64,000 bases of DNA from Lepus europaeus (GCF_033115175.1 NC_084850.1:21669218-21733217), one strand, 5' to 3'. Shown: positions 34,421 to 47,024, counted from the stretch's first letter. The notes: generated by a model not told the origin, from the sequence alone. Program-made: numbers and translations.

Positions 34421-34494
34421 ACATCTAATGTATTTGAGTTTTTAACAGGCCTGGGTAAAGAAAAAATAGTCTGGCAGCCAAGTGGCTTTGATGC

Positions 34495-34690
34495 ATTGAG
34501 AGAGACCTGGAGTGAAACTCTACTGTACTAGCTGTGTGACCTTGGGTGTTAATGTCTAAGGATTGCTTTCTTCATTTGCAAAATGAGGGTCTGAGCAACA
34601 ACAACACCTCATAGGATTGTTGTGATTATTAAATGTGTATGCTTCCCAACATTGAAGTGCTCAATAAGTGTTACTTAGTACGCGAGATTG
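34495..34690 (+). repeat. MIR, plus strand
   Basis: 'actagctgtgtgaccttggg', 'ttcatttgcaaaatgagggt', 'tcataggattgttgtgatta' and 'aagtgctcaataagtgttac' follow the MIR consensus order in sense. Three MIRs lie within 900 bp here. Confidence 0.85.
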
Positions 34691-34839
34691 TTATTGTTGA
34701 CTACGGAAAGGTGGACCTGCACATAGAGATAGAATTCACTTTGAGACGTCCTTGTCTATTTTCTTGTTTACAGCCAAATGACCTCGGTGTTTTTAAAATG
34801 CCTGGGCATTGGAGATATACACATTAACCATCTTATTAA

Positions 34840-35080
34840 TAACTAACACCTATCAAGCACTTATACATCAGGAACTATTACCCAACACTTTTACACTGGT
34901 GGTCTCTTTTAGTAATCACAGCAACCCTATGAAGTGTTATTGAAATATTCCGGAAGCATTAGTATTAGCATCTTCATTTTATAAATGAAGAAAACAATGA
35001 TTAGAAGGTAATAGCCAAGGTTACACAGCTAGTACAAACAGCACACTCTCATTCCAGGTCTCTCGTGGCACATAAAAGCA
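34840..35080 (-). repeat. MIR, minus strand
   Basis: 'taacacctatcaagcactta', 'gtaatcacagcaaccctatg', 'cttcattttataaatgaaga', and 'gccaaggttacacagctagt' are in the order of a complemented MIR. Confidence 0.85.
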
Positions 35081-35457
35081 ACTCAACTACTAGATTATCC
35101 AGGCTCAAGCTCCCCAGGGCCCCATTCCTTCCAGAATTCTTTCCTTAGGCTGCCTTCTCAGATCCACGTGAGTCTGTCCATAGAAACTGCACCCATTGCT
35201 GTCCATGAAGTGAACTATGTCATTGTCTCGTCCAGAATCTTTCCTCCTTGCCAAGATCGTCTCTTCTCCACAAAATCCAATTAGCCACATCTGGAAGTCC
35301 CAAGGACGTGTTCACTAAAGGCCGTCGGAACAGAAATGTTATCGGCACAAAGTTTCAAGCCATTCTTAAATGATCACAGAGTCATCAGAAGTCAAACCAT
35401 CAACCATGTACTCAGAAGTATTAAATACTACTTAAAATTTGGCATTTAAAAATACCA
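35081..35457. other. Unassigned non-coding stretch
   Basis: Nothing recognised. Confidence 0.5.
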
Positions 35458-35812
35458 GGGCCAGCACTATGGCATAGGAGGTTAAGCCTTTGCCTACAGT
35501 GCCGGCATCCCATATGAGTGCCGGTTTGAGTCCCAGCTGCTGCCCTTATGGGCACCAGTTCGAGTCCTGGCTGCTCCACTTCCCATCCAGCTCTCTGCTA
35601 TGGCCTGGGAAAGCAGTAGAGGCCAGCTCACGTGCTTGGGCCCCTGCACCCATGTGGGAGACCTGGATGAAGCTCCTGGCTTCTGGCTTCGGTCTGGCCC
35701 AGCTCTGGCTGTTGCTGTCATCTAGGGAGTGAACCAGTGGACGGGAGACCTCTCTGTCTTTCCCTCTGTAACTCTTCCTCTCAAATAAATAAATAAATCT
35801 TTTAAAAAAATA
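35458..35812 (+). mobile_element. CSINE with tandemly duplicated B-box segment
   Basis: After the 'ggcatcccatatgagtgcc' block, a ~33-bp segment carrying the B-box-like motif occurs twice in diverged form (35513-35544 with GGTTTGAGTCCC and 35547-35579 with AGTTCGAGTCCT). The rest of the element is ordinary, ending CTCAAATAAATAAATAAATC. Confidence 0.93.
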
Positions 35813-37329
35813 CCCCCAGGCTACCAGCAAAATAACTAAAGGGGGGGCCAAAAGACAATTCCCCCCTTTTCTGAAAATCAGTTTATTTTATAAATAGCGA
35901 TAAGGTGATCCGTTTGGAAGTATTGCTTCTTTAGAGACTCCAGATTTAAACCCTGAGCACTGGTGAGTTTGTGTTCCGAATGTCCATGTCTCTTGCCAAA
36001 CACAATCCTAGTTCTTGAATTAGCGCTTTTCCCCCAGTTCCACCGCACAACCCCCATGGCACCATTTTGTGCCAAGAGTTGCTCTTTCCATTGTCCCAAT
36101 GAGTGAAGCACAAGGAGGGTCTCACGGAGCTCCCCCTGTCCTGTTTGGAATCGTGCCCTTTGAGGACTTACTCTATTTCAGCTTCTACCTCCAGGCAGTC
36201 AGATAAATGAGTCTGAACAACCCACGGAATGAGCACCTGCTGCAGTTATTGTCCCAGTGTGCACATGCTAATCCCTGGGTTTAGGAGAGGTTTGCCTTCC
36301 ATGCAGCACGGCCAGGCCCTTTTAATGGACCAGCACTTCTGGTTTTAATACCCTAGTCTTGATTTCTAACAGGTGGGTGCCACAGTTGTTCAGCTCTTAT
36401 TATGAGCCAAGTTCATGGCTCAAACGATGTAGGATTCTTCGTAAAGAGCCTGAGAAACCACCAGATGGTATTACTGGGGAAAATAAACTCAATTCCTTTT
36501 TTCAGTCCCTCAAGCTGGTGACTTTGACCAGGAATGAGAAGGACCTCAGCCATGCTGATTTCTTCTAACTCATCAAGAGAGCTTTTTTTTTTTCTTTTGT
36601 AAGTGAATACTAAGATGTTTGTGAACATCCAACTTATGTCGAGGCATCAGAGCGGCCTAGCTCTGCTTGTTTAGAATATATCTAGTGTCACAGACATCTA
36701 GGCCTGGTAAGCGAAACCCAGCATGTGCTAAAGTCACATTGAAAGCAGAAAGAGACACAATCCTTGTCCTCGGGGTGATATTGGAAATATCTAATTCTCC
36801 ACTTCGGTAACAAATGTAAGAGTCTGCATATGCGTGGCACCGTTTTTCCACCCAGGGAGATTTATTGGGTGAGTGAGCAGGCCATTCTCCTTAGTTTGGG
36901 GTTGCCATTTCTGGTGGCTTTGTACAGAAGCCATGCACATTTCCCTTGTCAAAATACATTGGGAAGCCCTGAATATACAACATGTCCTCAGGGGTTCATT
37001 ATGTTCTGCGTATGTGTGCAGCTCATGGAATAAATGTGTTACATTGAAATAAGGGCTGGCGGCTTGCTCTCCAAAAGTCTAAAATATAAGGAGTGACAAA
37101 ATACAAATGGTGATCCAGAATGATCTACTCGACGTGCCTCTGAATTTGTCTCTAGCATAATGCCTCTTTTTTTCTCTCTCTCTATTGCCCCTGCTTGAAA
37201 AGCTATTAACTGCTCCACCTCCCCCATCGTGCTAGGCCTGATACCCATGTCAGCCTGTGCTTTTATTTTCGGGATGCTTTGCCCATGTTTCCTTTCTAGA
37301 AAGAGGACGATGGGCGTCCCACGAGCATG
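35813..37329. other. Unassigned unique stretch
   Basis: No repeat, RNA or supported gene. Short frames at 36359-36628 and 37039-37356 carry nothing recognisable. Confidence 0.5.
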
Positions 37330-37520
37330 GCACCTGCTTCTCTCGGTTTTTGCCACTTTCTAGCTTTGTGTCCTTCGTGGGTTTCCTAACCACTCTGGTC
37401 CTAGAGGTCTTCTTCCATAAAAAGAGGCTAGCCAGTAACAGTAACTAGCACACAGGGTGACTGTGAGGATTCAATGAGATGTTGGGCACACAGCCCTTAG
37501 CACAGTCTCAGTCAGCGACC
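37330..37520 (+). repeat. MIR
   Basis: 'gccactttctagctttgtgt', 'gtttcctaaccactctggtc', 'ggtgactgtgaggattcaat', 'gagatgttgggcacacagcc' follow MIR in sense. Confidence 0.7.
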
Positions 37521-37965
37521 TTAGTCACTGCAGAGGAATCTCGCTCCCTGCAATCAGGCAGCTGCCTCTGAGGAGCAGCCGTCTCCAGGGCACGCTTGGT
37601 TTCTGTATTTGTTCCCGTCACTTAGGAGTAAAAAGAAAACCTTAAAAAGTGGAGAGTGGTTTTTTTTTTCCTTTTTTTTGAGGATACACGGAAGAGGTCT
37701 TTATCTCTGTACAAGACAAAATATTCAAGTTTCAAAATATCCCAGTGGCCTGTTTATCCTTCCTTCTGCTCTTCCACAGCCGAGGATGCTCCAAGCTGGC
37801 AGAATGTGGGCCCTGTGGGAAAGTAATCTGCATCTCTTTGCACTCAACAGAAGCACAGAGCAGTGGGGTTCAGAGCTGCCTATTTGGTCTGAGGAACTGC
37901 TATGTGTAGTAGAAGGCAGGCAGGTTCATAAACAAGTGCACAGAGCTCTGGGAATATCTGCTTTT
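37521..37965. other. Unassigned non-coding stretch
   Basis: Contains short T-runs near 37660-37680 and nothing else recognised. Confidence 0.5.
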
Positions 37966-38275
37966 TTTTCTTTATTTGAAAGGTAGAGTTACAGTGAGAG
38001 GAAGAGACAGAGAGAAAGGTCCTCCATCCTCTGGTTCACTCCCCAAATGGCCACAACGGCTGGAGCTTTGGCGATCCAAAGCCAGGAGCCAGGTGCTTCT
38101 TCCAGGTCTCCCACGCGGGTGCAGGAGCCCAAGTACTTGGGCCATCTTCTACTGCTTTCCCAGGCCACAGCAGAGAGCTGGATTGGAAGTGGAGTAGCCA
38201 AGACCAGAACTGGCGCCCATATGGGATGCCGGAGCCACAGGTAGAGGATTAACCTACTGCACCATGGCGCCGGCC
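37966..38275 (-). mobile_element. CSINE, minus strand
   Basis: From 'tctttatttgaaaggtagag' to 'accatggcgccggcccc'; a well-preserved copy. It is followed 10 bp later by another minus-strand CSINE. Confidence 0.94.
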
Positions 38276-38284
38276 CCTGCTCTT

Positions 38285-38620
38285 ATTTTTTTTTTAATTT
38301 ACCTCTTCATTTTAAAAATCAAGAGTTACAGAGGCAAGGGAGAAAGACAGACATAGAGAGATCTTCCATCCACTGGTTCACTCCCTAGATGAATGCAATG
38401 ACCAGAGCCCGGCCAGGCTGAAGCCAGGAGCCAGGAGCTGCATCCGAGTCTTCCACATGGATGCAGAGGCCCAAGCACCTGGGCCATCCTCTGCTGCTTT
38501 CCCAGTCTAACCCAGGAAGGGGCTGGACTGGACGTGGAGCAGCCGGGACACGAACAGGCACCCAAATGGGATGCCAGTGTCACGGCAGCAGCTTCACCTG
38601 CTATGCCATAGCACCAGCCC
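38285..38620 (-). mobile_element. CSINE, minus strand
   Basis: From a poly(T) tail to 'ccatagcaccagcccc'. CTGCTCTT occurs on both sides (38278-38285 and about 38625), a likely short target duplication shared with the end of the preceding copy. Confidence 0.92.
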
Positions 38621-39027
38621 CTCCTCTGCTCTTCTTGAACGGCGGGCAACCTCCCAGGGCTAAGCAACTGCCTTCACTGTCCGAAGTGCCATCGAGGGAG
38701 TCATCCATTCTAGGATACCTGCTCCCCATGAAATCCAGGATGGCGCACTTGACACACTCAGCTGGAGTCTCACTGGAGCTTCCTTCTCTGGCCTGTGGCA
38801 CAGGGCTCATGTGAAGCCCTGAGCGTGCTCCTTCCTTTCTTGCTCTTTTTTGAATACTTGGTCTATTCTAGAAAGTTTCTTACCTGCAGCTCACCACCAG
38901 CTCCCATCTTGGTGCTCCTCCCTGCTCCCCCCAGCCAAGGGAAGCTGCTCCCTGAGCCCCTGTGTGCTGTGGTTTGCTCTGTTTGAGACTGAATTGTGCC
39001 CCCTCTTCTAAAGAACTGGCCCACCAG
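38621..39027. other. Unassigned non-coding stretch
   Basis: No repeat or gene recognised. Confidence 0.45.
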
Positions 39028-39340
39028 GGCTGGTGCTGTGGCATAGCAAAGCTAAGTCTGTGCCGGCAGTGCCGGCATCCCACATGGGCACCAGTTCAAG
39101 TTCCAGCTGCTCTTCTTCCGATCCAGCTCTCTGCTAATAGCCGGGAAAAGCAGCAGAGGATGGCCCAAGGGCTTGGGACCCTGCACCCATGTGGGAGACC
39201 CAGAAGAAGTTCCTGGCCCCTGGTTTCGGATCAGCCTAGCTCCGGCCATTACAGCCATCTAGGGAGTAAACCAATGAACAGAAGACCTTACTCTCTCTGT
39301 AAGTCCCTGCCCTTCAAATAAATAAATAAATAAATCAAAG
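39028..39340 (+). mobile_element. CSINE
   Basis: The head is GGGCTGGTGCTGTGGCATAG. The CT-rich segment is nearly lost and the end is CTTCAAATAAATAAATAAAT. Confidence 0.93.
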
Positions 39341-39359
39341 AAAGAAAGGGAAGGGAAGG

Positions 39360-39362
39360 GGG

Positions 39363-39392
<30 letters not shown>
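39360..39392. repeat. (GA)n microsatellite
   Basis: A GA run follows the purine-rich tail of the preceding CSINE, so it probably expanded from that tail. Confidence 0.93.
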
Positions 39393-39394
<2 letters not shown>

Positions 39395-40621
39395 TAGACA
39401 GACTCGACTACCAGACGCTGAAGCAGAGATCCCCAGGTATCATGCGGCAGCGCTCTCGAGGCTGGGCCACGTCAGGCCTTCCCCTTCCCTTCGCAATGAT
39501 TAACTCATAATAATGTCTTGCACTCGTGTATGCATTGTAAAGGGGGAGAGAAGCAGGGCAAGCTGGTGGAAAGGCCTGAGGCCCAAAGTGACTTACCCAA
39601 CCTTGATCTTGGACAAGGTTCTCTGCCCTCCTGGGCCCCTATTTCCACTGCTCTAACACGTGATGCCTGCCTTTGGGAACCTTACAAGAGAGCTACAAGG
39701 ATCAGGAGGGATAACAGGAAGAAGGGAATTCTCTTAGGGAAAGGACTCTACATATACATTTTGAAAATGCCCAAATGAAACCAAAATGCCATATTTTTTG
39801 ACAGTTGTTGCCATATGGTCCCATATACATTTAAATCATTTTTTAAATCCCTAGGTTCTAAAATTCCTTAAAACTTTGCAAAAATCTATATTTTTAAAGT
39901 CATTACTATTATTACCTCCCAGATTAAATGGAGACTACCTACACTTTTGAGCATTTCCCAGAGTTACAATAGTGCCTCTACACACTGTGGTTCCAAGCAG
40001 CAGAGCCCCAACTTTTCCCCTGTGTTTCAAGAAATTTGTACAGAGAACCCCCCAGCGTGGGGCTTTTAGAGACCACACGCTCAGAAAGGCTACTTCGATG
40101 CCCTGGCCTTGGGGCTGGTCACTAAGCCCCTTTCTATGCTCCTCAGTGTCATCAGCCACCCTCCCTTCTGCCCTGCCACCTTCCCCTTGTAATTGCCACC
40201 AATACAGTCACATCCAGTCACAACAGAAACCTAAGGAGTAAGGTCCCTGTTAGACAGTGTGGTATAATCTTCTACGTATCAGATTTAGAGCCTCTGGGTT
40301 TCCATGACATCGTAAGACTTCCAAGAGAAGACCTACATAAATAACCTCTGCATATGTGTGTGGTATATGTACATGTGTGTGTTCCCATGCATGGTTCATA
40401 ATATATACACTAATCTGTTGTTCCATCCACTACACACACACACACACACACATACACATGCAGATGATATGTGGTGATAGAACCTTAGGACCTAATTTAG
40501 CCTCCCGTATATTTCAAGCTCCCTCTCAAGCCACGATGCCAAGTGGCCATCCAGCCTCTACCTCTATGCCTGCAGGGAACAAAGAGAACTCAATTCCACA
40601 CCAGCATTTTCTGTCCATTTT
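39393..40621. other. Unassigned stretch with (CA)n
   Basis: A CA repeat lies at about 40432-40453. No gene or interspersed repeat recognised. Confidence 0.45.
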
Positions 40622-40633
40622 TGGATGACTTTT

Positions 40634-40961
40634 TTTAGAAAGATTTATTTATTTATTTGAAAGAGTTACATAGAGAGAGAAGAGGTAGAGAGAGGGAGAG
40701 AGGTCTTCCATCTGCTGATTCACTCCCCAATTGGCTGCAACAGCTGGAGCTGAGCTGATCGGAAGCCAGGAGCCAGAAGCTTCTTCCAGGTCTCCCACAC
40801 AGGTGTAGGGGCCCAAAGACTTGGGCCATCTTCTACTGCTTTCCCAGGCCACAGCAGAGAGCTGGATTGGAAGAGGAGCAGCCAGGATTTGAACCGGCAT
40901 CCATATGAGATACTGACACTACAGGCGGCGGCGTTACCCACTATGCCACAGCAAGAGCCCC
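40634..40961 (-). mobile_element. CSINE, minus strand, perfect TSD
   Basis: TGGATGACTTTT occurs at 40622-40633 and 40962-40973. The copy is full length with an intact AAGATTTATTTATTTATTTGAAAG tail side. Confidence 0.95.
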
Positions 40962-40973
40962 TGGATGACTTTT

Positions 40974-41211
40974 GAGTTGGGAAACTCTTCCTCGTATCAC
41001 ACTAAAATCTCCCATCCTAATTCTGGTTCTCCTGTAGACATCAGAGGCCAGCACCAGCACCCTTTCGACAGCCTCCTTTCTTTCTCATCTCCATCCCTGC
41101 TATTTCACCATCTTCCTAATTCCAAGTGAAACTGATGCTTGTAGCAAGACATAGAGTCAAAACATGGATAGCTGAGGGTTCCTATCTTAAGTGTCTGTTC
41201 AATTTGTTGGG
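40974..41211. other. Unassigned non-coding stretch
   Basis: Nothing recognised. Confidence 0.45.
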
Positions 41212-41665
41212 GGAAATGTAATGATTAGTTTGCTGCAGAGTACCACAGACTGAGTGGCTGAAAACAACAAGGACCAGGACAAGGACCTCACAGATCTGGA
41301 GGCTCTATGTCCAAGATCAAGTCCAAGATCAAGATGTCTCCAGGGTCGTGCTCTCTGCACCGGAGCCTCTCCAGTTTTGGTATCTACCAACAGTTCTTGG
41401 CCTTGCTTGGCTGGTAGATGCATCACCCCAGTCACGTGACTATCTTCTCCTTGTGTGTGTCTTCACATTATCTTCGCTCTATGTTTGTCTGTACCCAACT
41501 GTCCCCTTAGCGCAAGGCCATCTTGTCCTATCTGTTTAGAACCCACCACAATGATCTCATATTCACTTGATTACCTCTGTAAAGACCTATTTCCCAACAA
41601 GTTCACATTCTGAGGTACTAGAAGCTAAGACTTCAGAATATATTTTTAGAAGGACACTATTAAAA
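41212..41665 (+). repeat. Ancient mammal-wide repeat
   Basis: It opens 'gctgcagagtaccacagact' with 'gagtggctgaaaacaacaag', and ends 'caagttcacattctgaggta' with 'agaagctaagacttcagaat'. This is the common mammalian 'aaattaccacaaacttagtggcttaaaacaac ... ggtcacattctgaggtactggggg' repeat. The family name is not certain. A CA run follows at 41670-41686. Confidence 0.65.
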
Positions 41666-41686
41666 CCACACACACACACACACACA

Positions 41687-42073
41687 TTTATAGTCAAGTG
41701 ATGTTAAGTTCAAAGCCTTAGCCCTTCAAAAAATTTCAGGGAAAGGTCCTTTATTCTTTGTTATGGGAGAGATTTACCAGAGGGGGAGGGAGCTTCCTCT
41801 TTTTGTTGCTTATATGTTATAGTAGTATTATATAATACATATATTATCAGTGAAATAATATAGTAGATACCCTGTTTATATTTATTTCAATATCACATAG
41901 TTGGATACTTACATATTATAATATGCAAATGATCTATCAACATATTACATTTCTTTTAACCAAATGCCACTTGCAGAAAGAAGGTATCAAGCCAACACTC
42001 TGTCCGAAGCATTTTGATATTGCTAGGAGATTGCTGGGAGATATCACACCTCAGGTCAAATCTCTGTTATATC
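41687..42073. other. Unassigned AT-rich stretch
   Basis: Nothing recognised. Confidence 0.45.
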
Positions 42074-42084
42074 AAAAGTACAAG

Positions 42085-42417
42085 GGCCGGCACCGTGGCG
42101 TACTGGGTAAAGCCACTGCCTGCTGTGCCAGCATCCCAGATGGGCACCGGTTCAAGTCCCGGCTGCTCCACTTTCGATCCAGCTCTCTGCTGTGGCCTGG
42201 GAAAGCAGGGAAAGATGGCCCAAGTCCTTGGGCCCCTGTACCTGCGTGGGGAGACCCGGAGGAAGCTCCTGGCTCCTGGCTTCAGGTCAGCCCAGCTCTG
42301 GTCATTGCAGCCAATTGGGGAGTGAACCAGCAGATGAAAGACCTCTCTCTCTCTCTCTGCCTCTCCTTCTCTCTCTGTGTAACTCTTTCAAACAAATAAA
42401 TAAATCTTAAAAAAAAA
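42085..42417 (+). mobile_element. CSINE, perfect TSD
   Basis: AAAAGTACAAG flanks it at 42074-42084 and 42418-42428. It is a well-preserved copy with GGCCGGCACCGTGGCGTAC head and 'ggttcaagtcccggctgctc' B-box region. Confidence 0.96.
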
Positions 42418-42510
42418 AAAAGTACAAGTGAGAGAAATGGGTGATGATATTCACCAGTAACATACGCTGTCGTATATGGAGACGGGGTCAGTTGAAAAGC
42501 ACTTTCATGG

Positions 42511-42844
42511 GACCAGTGCTGTGGTCTAGAAGGTTAAGCTTCTGCCTGCAGTGCCAGCATCCCATATGGGCACTGGTTCATGTCCCAACTGCTCCACTTC
42601 CCATCCAGTTCCCTGCTAATGCACCTGGGAAAGCAGCAGAGGATGGCTCAAGTGCTTGGGCCCCTGTGCTTGCGTGGGAGACCCAGAAGAAGCTCCTGGC
42701 TCCTGGCTTCGGATCGGCTCAGCTCCAGCCGTTGCGACCATTTGGGGAGTGAACCAGGGGATGGAAGACCTCTCTCTGTTTCCGCTCTTCTCTCTCTCTG
42801 TATCTCTGCCTTTCAAATAAACTAGTTAATTTTAAAAAGAAAAG
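42511..42844 (+). mobile_element. CSINE, TSD visible
   Basis: It is flanked by AAAAGCACTTTCATGG (42495-42510) and AAAAACACTTTCAGG (42845-42859). The head is GACCAGTGCTGTGGTCTAG. Confidence 0.93.
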
Positions 42845-42859
42845 AAAAACACTTTCAGG

Positions 42860-43690
42860 AGCACTCAGACTGGAGAACACTGAAACAAAACTTGAAGTTG
42901 GCCTGGATCACTGTCTTAGTCTAGGGATGGCAGAGTGGAGAACCCAGCCCAGAGTGAGCTGGGGTCAGCCTGGGGCGGGAGACATTTAATCCACGTTACC
43001 TCCGATTTCCCAGGAACCTCCAGCATTTTGTGACTTGACCCCTGTGCTTGGCGCTGGTGGTGGACATGTAGATCTGCCCTGAGGAGGAATAGATACTCAG
43101 CCTGGGGCTTAGGCTCCTGCTTCGGGCTGAGGGAATCAATGGGCAACACCAGGGGGCTGTGTCCCCGCGCCTGTGCCAACCTGGGGACGCCAGCAAGCCC
43201 CTTCCAGGCAGCCTGCACTCTTCCGCACCTAGCGGGTCTGAGGCCTCCAGACCTGGTTACGCTGTCTCTGGGAATTGTCCGGACTTGATCTGGGTGGGGC
43301 TTGAGAACAGTTGCCTTCCTCCTATGGAAAGGAGAGGGGAGAATTTCCCATTGCCTTCTCTCTAGAGATTGATTTCCCCTTAGGGGTAGCTGGCTATGAG
43401 CTAACTGAAGGGGCAATGGGCATGGTTGACCCTGACCCCTTAGCATCAGTAAGCGCAACAGGCAGGCAAGTAGACAGGGCCCTGGACTCTCTACCAAGTA
43501 AGGCTTTACTGCTACCCCAGACCTTCAACTAGGAGTAGAGGAGCAGGTGACTATGATGGGTTAAGCACTAACCAGATTCAGGCCCTTAGGGCCTAGACAA
43601 GGAGGCACAGCGGTACGTGGTGATTTCTAGTAGCCATCCATAATTCTTCATTCTTACATTCAAAAAACATTTACTATTTTCTAGGGATAA
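42860..43690. other. Unassigned GC-richer stretch
   Basis: An open frame of 193 codons on the minus strand (42916-43497) spans most of it. It has low-complexity proline, leucine and glutamine-rich composition, no domain I recognise, no splice-site or poly(A) context, and a competing plus-strand frame. I regard it as chance. Confidence 0.35.
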
Positions 43691-43704
43691 GATACCGTGA
43701 TAGG

Positions 43705-43951
43705 GGCCGGCACTGTGGTGTAGCAGGTAAAGCTGCAGCCTGCAGTGCCAGCTTGGGTGCCGGTTTGAGCCCCAGCTGCTCCACTTCTGATCCAGCTCCC
43801 TGCTGCGGCCTGGGAAAGCAGTGGAAGATGGTCCAAGTCCTTGGGCCCCTGTACCACGTGGGAGACCTGGAAGAAGCTCCTGGCTCCTGGATTCAGCCTG
43901 GCCCAGCCCTGGCTGTTGCAGCCACTTGGGGAATGAAGCAGTGGATGGAAG

Positions 43952-43988
<37 letters not shown>

Positions 43989-44039
43989 CTTCCTCTCTCT
44001 CTTTAACTTTGCCTTTCAAGTAAATAAATAAATTTTAAA
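43705..44039 (+). mobile_element. CSINE, TSD visible
   Basis: The flanks 'aagataccgtgatag' and 'aagattctatgatag' form an approximate duplication. The GGGGCCGGCACTGTGGTGTAG head is intact; the 'catcccatatgg' block is deleted. Confidence 0.94.
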
Positions 44040-44192
44040 ACAAGATTCTATGATAGATCGAGACCCAACCAAGTTCCTTAAGGAATTTACAGTCCAAGGG
44101 TTAAGGATTGGGGAGCAATAGGAGGATCTCAGGGCAACAGCAGGAAACAAATGTGGGGGTTTCCTTCTCCTCAGTGTGTGTGGGAGGGGGAG

Positions 44193-44197
44193 GAAGG

Positions 44198-44243
<46 letters not shown>
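44193..44243. repeat. (GA)n microsatellite
   Basis: About 40 bp of pure GA after a G-rich lead-in. Confidence 0.96.
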
Positions 44244-44246
<3 letters not shown>

Positions 44247-47024
44247 ATTTACTCTTCTGGCCACAGAGCAATTCATCTTACCTACTCCAACATGCACACA
44301 TGCCTCCCAAATTGAAGGCTCCCTAAAAATGACCAACAACCTTCCTATCAAAGGAACCTTTTCTAAACCTTTTCTACCTCTCAGGAGCCAAGGGATGGTG
44401 AATGGCCCCAGTCAGGGCGTACACACACGCACCAAGTGGCCACACTCTGGGTGGAGCATACACAAGTTAGCTTTGGGTTTTGAAAAGATGCATACTGGTC
44501 AGGCCAGTTAAAAATCAACCAAACAGCCTATAAAGTCAACTGTGGTTTGATTTGGATTTAGGCCACCCTTAAGGGGCCATATACGTGCACCTCGCTTTAA
44601 GAAGACCTGTACCCAAAACTCCCGATTTTGAAAGACAGGGAGGAATGCGCCAGACCATTTTTGGAAGCCATCTCGAGCCCTCGTTTGTTGACACAGGTGT
44701 ATCAAAGAGGTGGCGCAGCCCTTGAAGGAGCATCTGATTCAACGCTCTGCCTTCTGATGGTAACACCCTGAAATCATCTCAGGCCAACGGCCCTTTGTCC
44801 ACTGTGGGCACACCTCCAGAAACTCCTAATGGGTTCAAAATGTGGCCGTGGCTGCTGTGGACCTGCGAGCTCTGCCCAGACACAAACCTGCCTTGTCTTT
44901 TCAAATGACAAGGTGCTCTGGGGCTTTGTGGCAAAGGGTGTCGTTTTCTGAAGACTCAAACTCAAATAAATCGTTACATTAAAAATAAACTGAATTGGGG
45001 AGTGCGCTTGGGAATTTTCTGACATTTTGTGGACATGATGAAATGCATCCCTTGGTTCAACTTTGAAATTAAACGAGCTCAGCTTTTCTGCACGAAAGGG
45101 AAGGAGTTCCCATGACTTGCTATTTGCAGTTTCCCCTCAAGTATGGCTTTCGGTATTTATTTAGAAATATTTCTATTCGGTCATGGCATGGTTTAGCCCC
45201 GTTCTGTGTAGCCTTAGTACGGTTTGATTTCACATGGGGCTGCTTACCTTTTAGGAACCAAATTTGTGACCCAATGAAAATTTCTCTCTTACAAGGAGCT
45301 TGGATTCTTACTGATTTCACAACCTTCATGTGTGTGTCAGATGAACCATGACATTTAAACTATGCTTGATAGCTTAACAGATTATAAGAACAAAACCAGA
45401 TGGCCCAAACAAAAATAATGCTTTGATTGCTTTCAAATTCAATGTCAAAAATTAAAAACAGCTTTCAAAAAGCCTTGACTTCTTTTTTTCTAGAAATGAC
45501 TTTGAATTGTATATATGTGTACATATACTCCCCCCCAACATTAGAAATATCTGAATCAAAAATGTAAGAGCAGTTTTGTAGGGGGGGGGGTGAGAGGTTT
45601 TCTTCCTTTTTTCTTTTCTATATCTCCCAATTTTTCTGCAGTTACTTTTAGAATCCGAAACGGAATGCTTAATGACTGCTTTTTAGTTTAATTTTTATGA
45701 AGCCGTGTCTTAGGCTCAGTCAAGGTGTTTCCCTCTGTTGAGAAAATGGCCATTGTTAAGCATTAGCAGTTCATAATTCTTCTTCCAGGCAAAAGGGTGA
45801 ATAATGTGCGGTTAACTGTAACGCTGTGCTTCGTGGGGTTGCAAAACTGAACTGGCCCCAGAGTCTGTAGAATTCATGTAAATCCTACAAAAGCAGTTAT
45901 TTCATTTTTCAACTCACTTTCATGTATCTTCAACACCGTTAGTATTACTCACAAGCCTCGCTTTCTTTGAGAGCAGTGAAGCAACTAATTCTTTAAAACG
46001 GGCTTTGACAAAGAACCTTGATGTCAAAAGGCTCGCCAACCTTGAGACAGTTAGCAGGGAGAAGTCCGAGTGTTATGACTTGAGTTTCCAAAGGAAACAG
46101 CTCGCAAAAGCGTTAGGATTCTCTTTCCCGTTCTGGTTGTGTGAAAGAATCGCTGTTCCCACTCAGATCCCTTCTCCTTCAGATCAGCTGCAAGGGAACG
46201 AACAAACTACGCTGCAAATCAAAGCCCTGACAGTTATATTTCCCTGAGATAATTGCAGGCTGCTTCGGAGTTTCCTTTTCCCCTCTGTTTCCTTTTGTTT
46301 TGACAACAAGATTCTGCGAAAACAATATACAAATGATAACTGTGCTGTCACGAGCATACTGAATTTTCAAAATAAATAACGGTCGACCCAAAAACCTTCC
46401 TGGAACCTATGGACTGAGTTCTTTTTCCAAATCCTTCCCAAACCAGATGTGGAAATGTTTAGCTAATTCCCCTCCCCACGCTCCATGCGAAGAGTTCATA
46501 CGTGTCTCTAACGACATCCGAGGGGACGGCGAGGCAAAAGCCTGGCTGCTTTCAAGAGGTTTGTCTTACACTTCTCACGCCGCTCACTCACATCACCAAA
46601 CTCATTCGGACTTCAGCCTTTGTCTCCTTCACCGAGGACCCCCAAGATTCAAAATGCTCTGTGTGTAAACCAATCCTGAATCTCTCATACGCCGTTTTTT
46701 AAGATGGATTTTTGTGGTGAGAGTATTTAAAATCTACTTTGAGCAAATTTGAAATATACCTTAGTATCAACCATAGTCGACGGGGCGGGGGGGGGGGTGT
46801 GTGTGCTAGAAATAGAGTAGCAGAACGGACTGTCCTGGACTAACCAAAACTTTGTGCCTTTTGCCTAAGGCCTCCCCTTCCCCCGCTCACCCCCACCAGT
46901 CTCTGGCAATCACCAGTTCACCTTCTACTTCTGGAAGGATGTGAGGTGTGGATATTAATTAGCTCGATCTCGCCATCCCACAATGCATGCATAAACCACA
47001 GTATCCTAGTATAGCCCATAAACA
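44244..47024. other. CSINE-free unique stretch upstream of PLAC1 exon
   Basis: For nearly 2.8 kb I see no recognisable repeat apart from short homopolymers (C-run 45530, G-run 45581-45590, G-run 46783-46796). No gene is supported. It could contain intronic regulatory sequence. Confidence 0.5.

Noticed and set aside
42916..43497. 193-codon minus-strand frame
   Set aside because: It has low-complexity P/L/Q-rich composition, overlaps competing frames, and lacks splice sites, a poly(A) signal or a recognisable domain.
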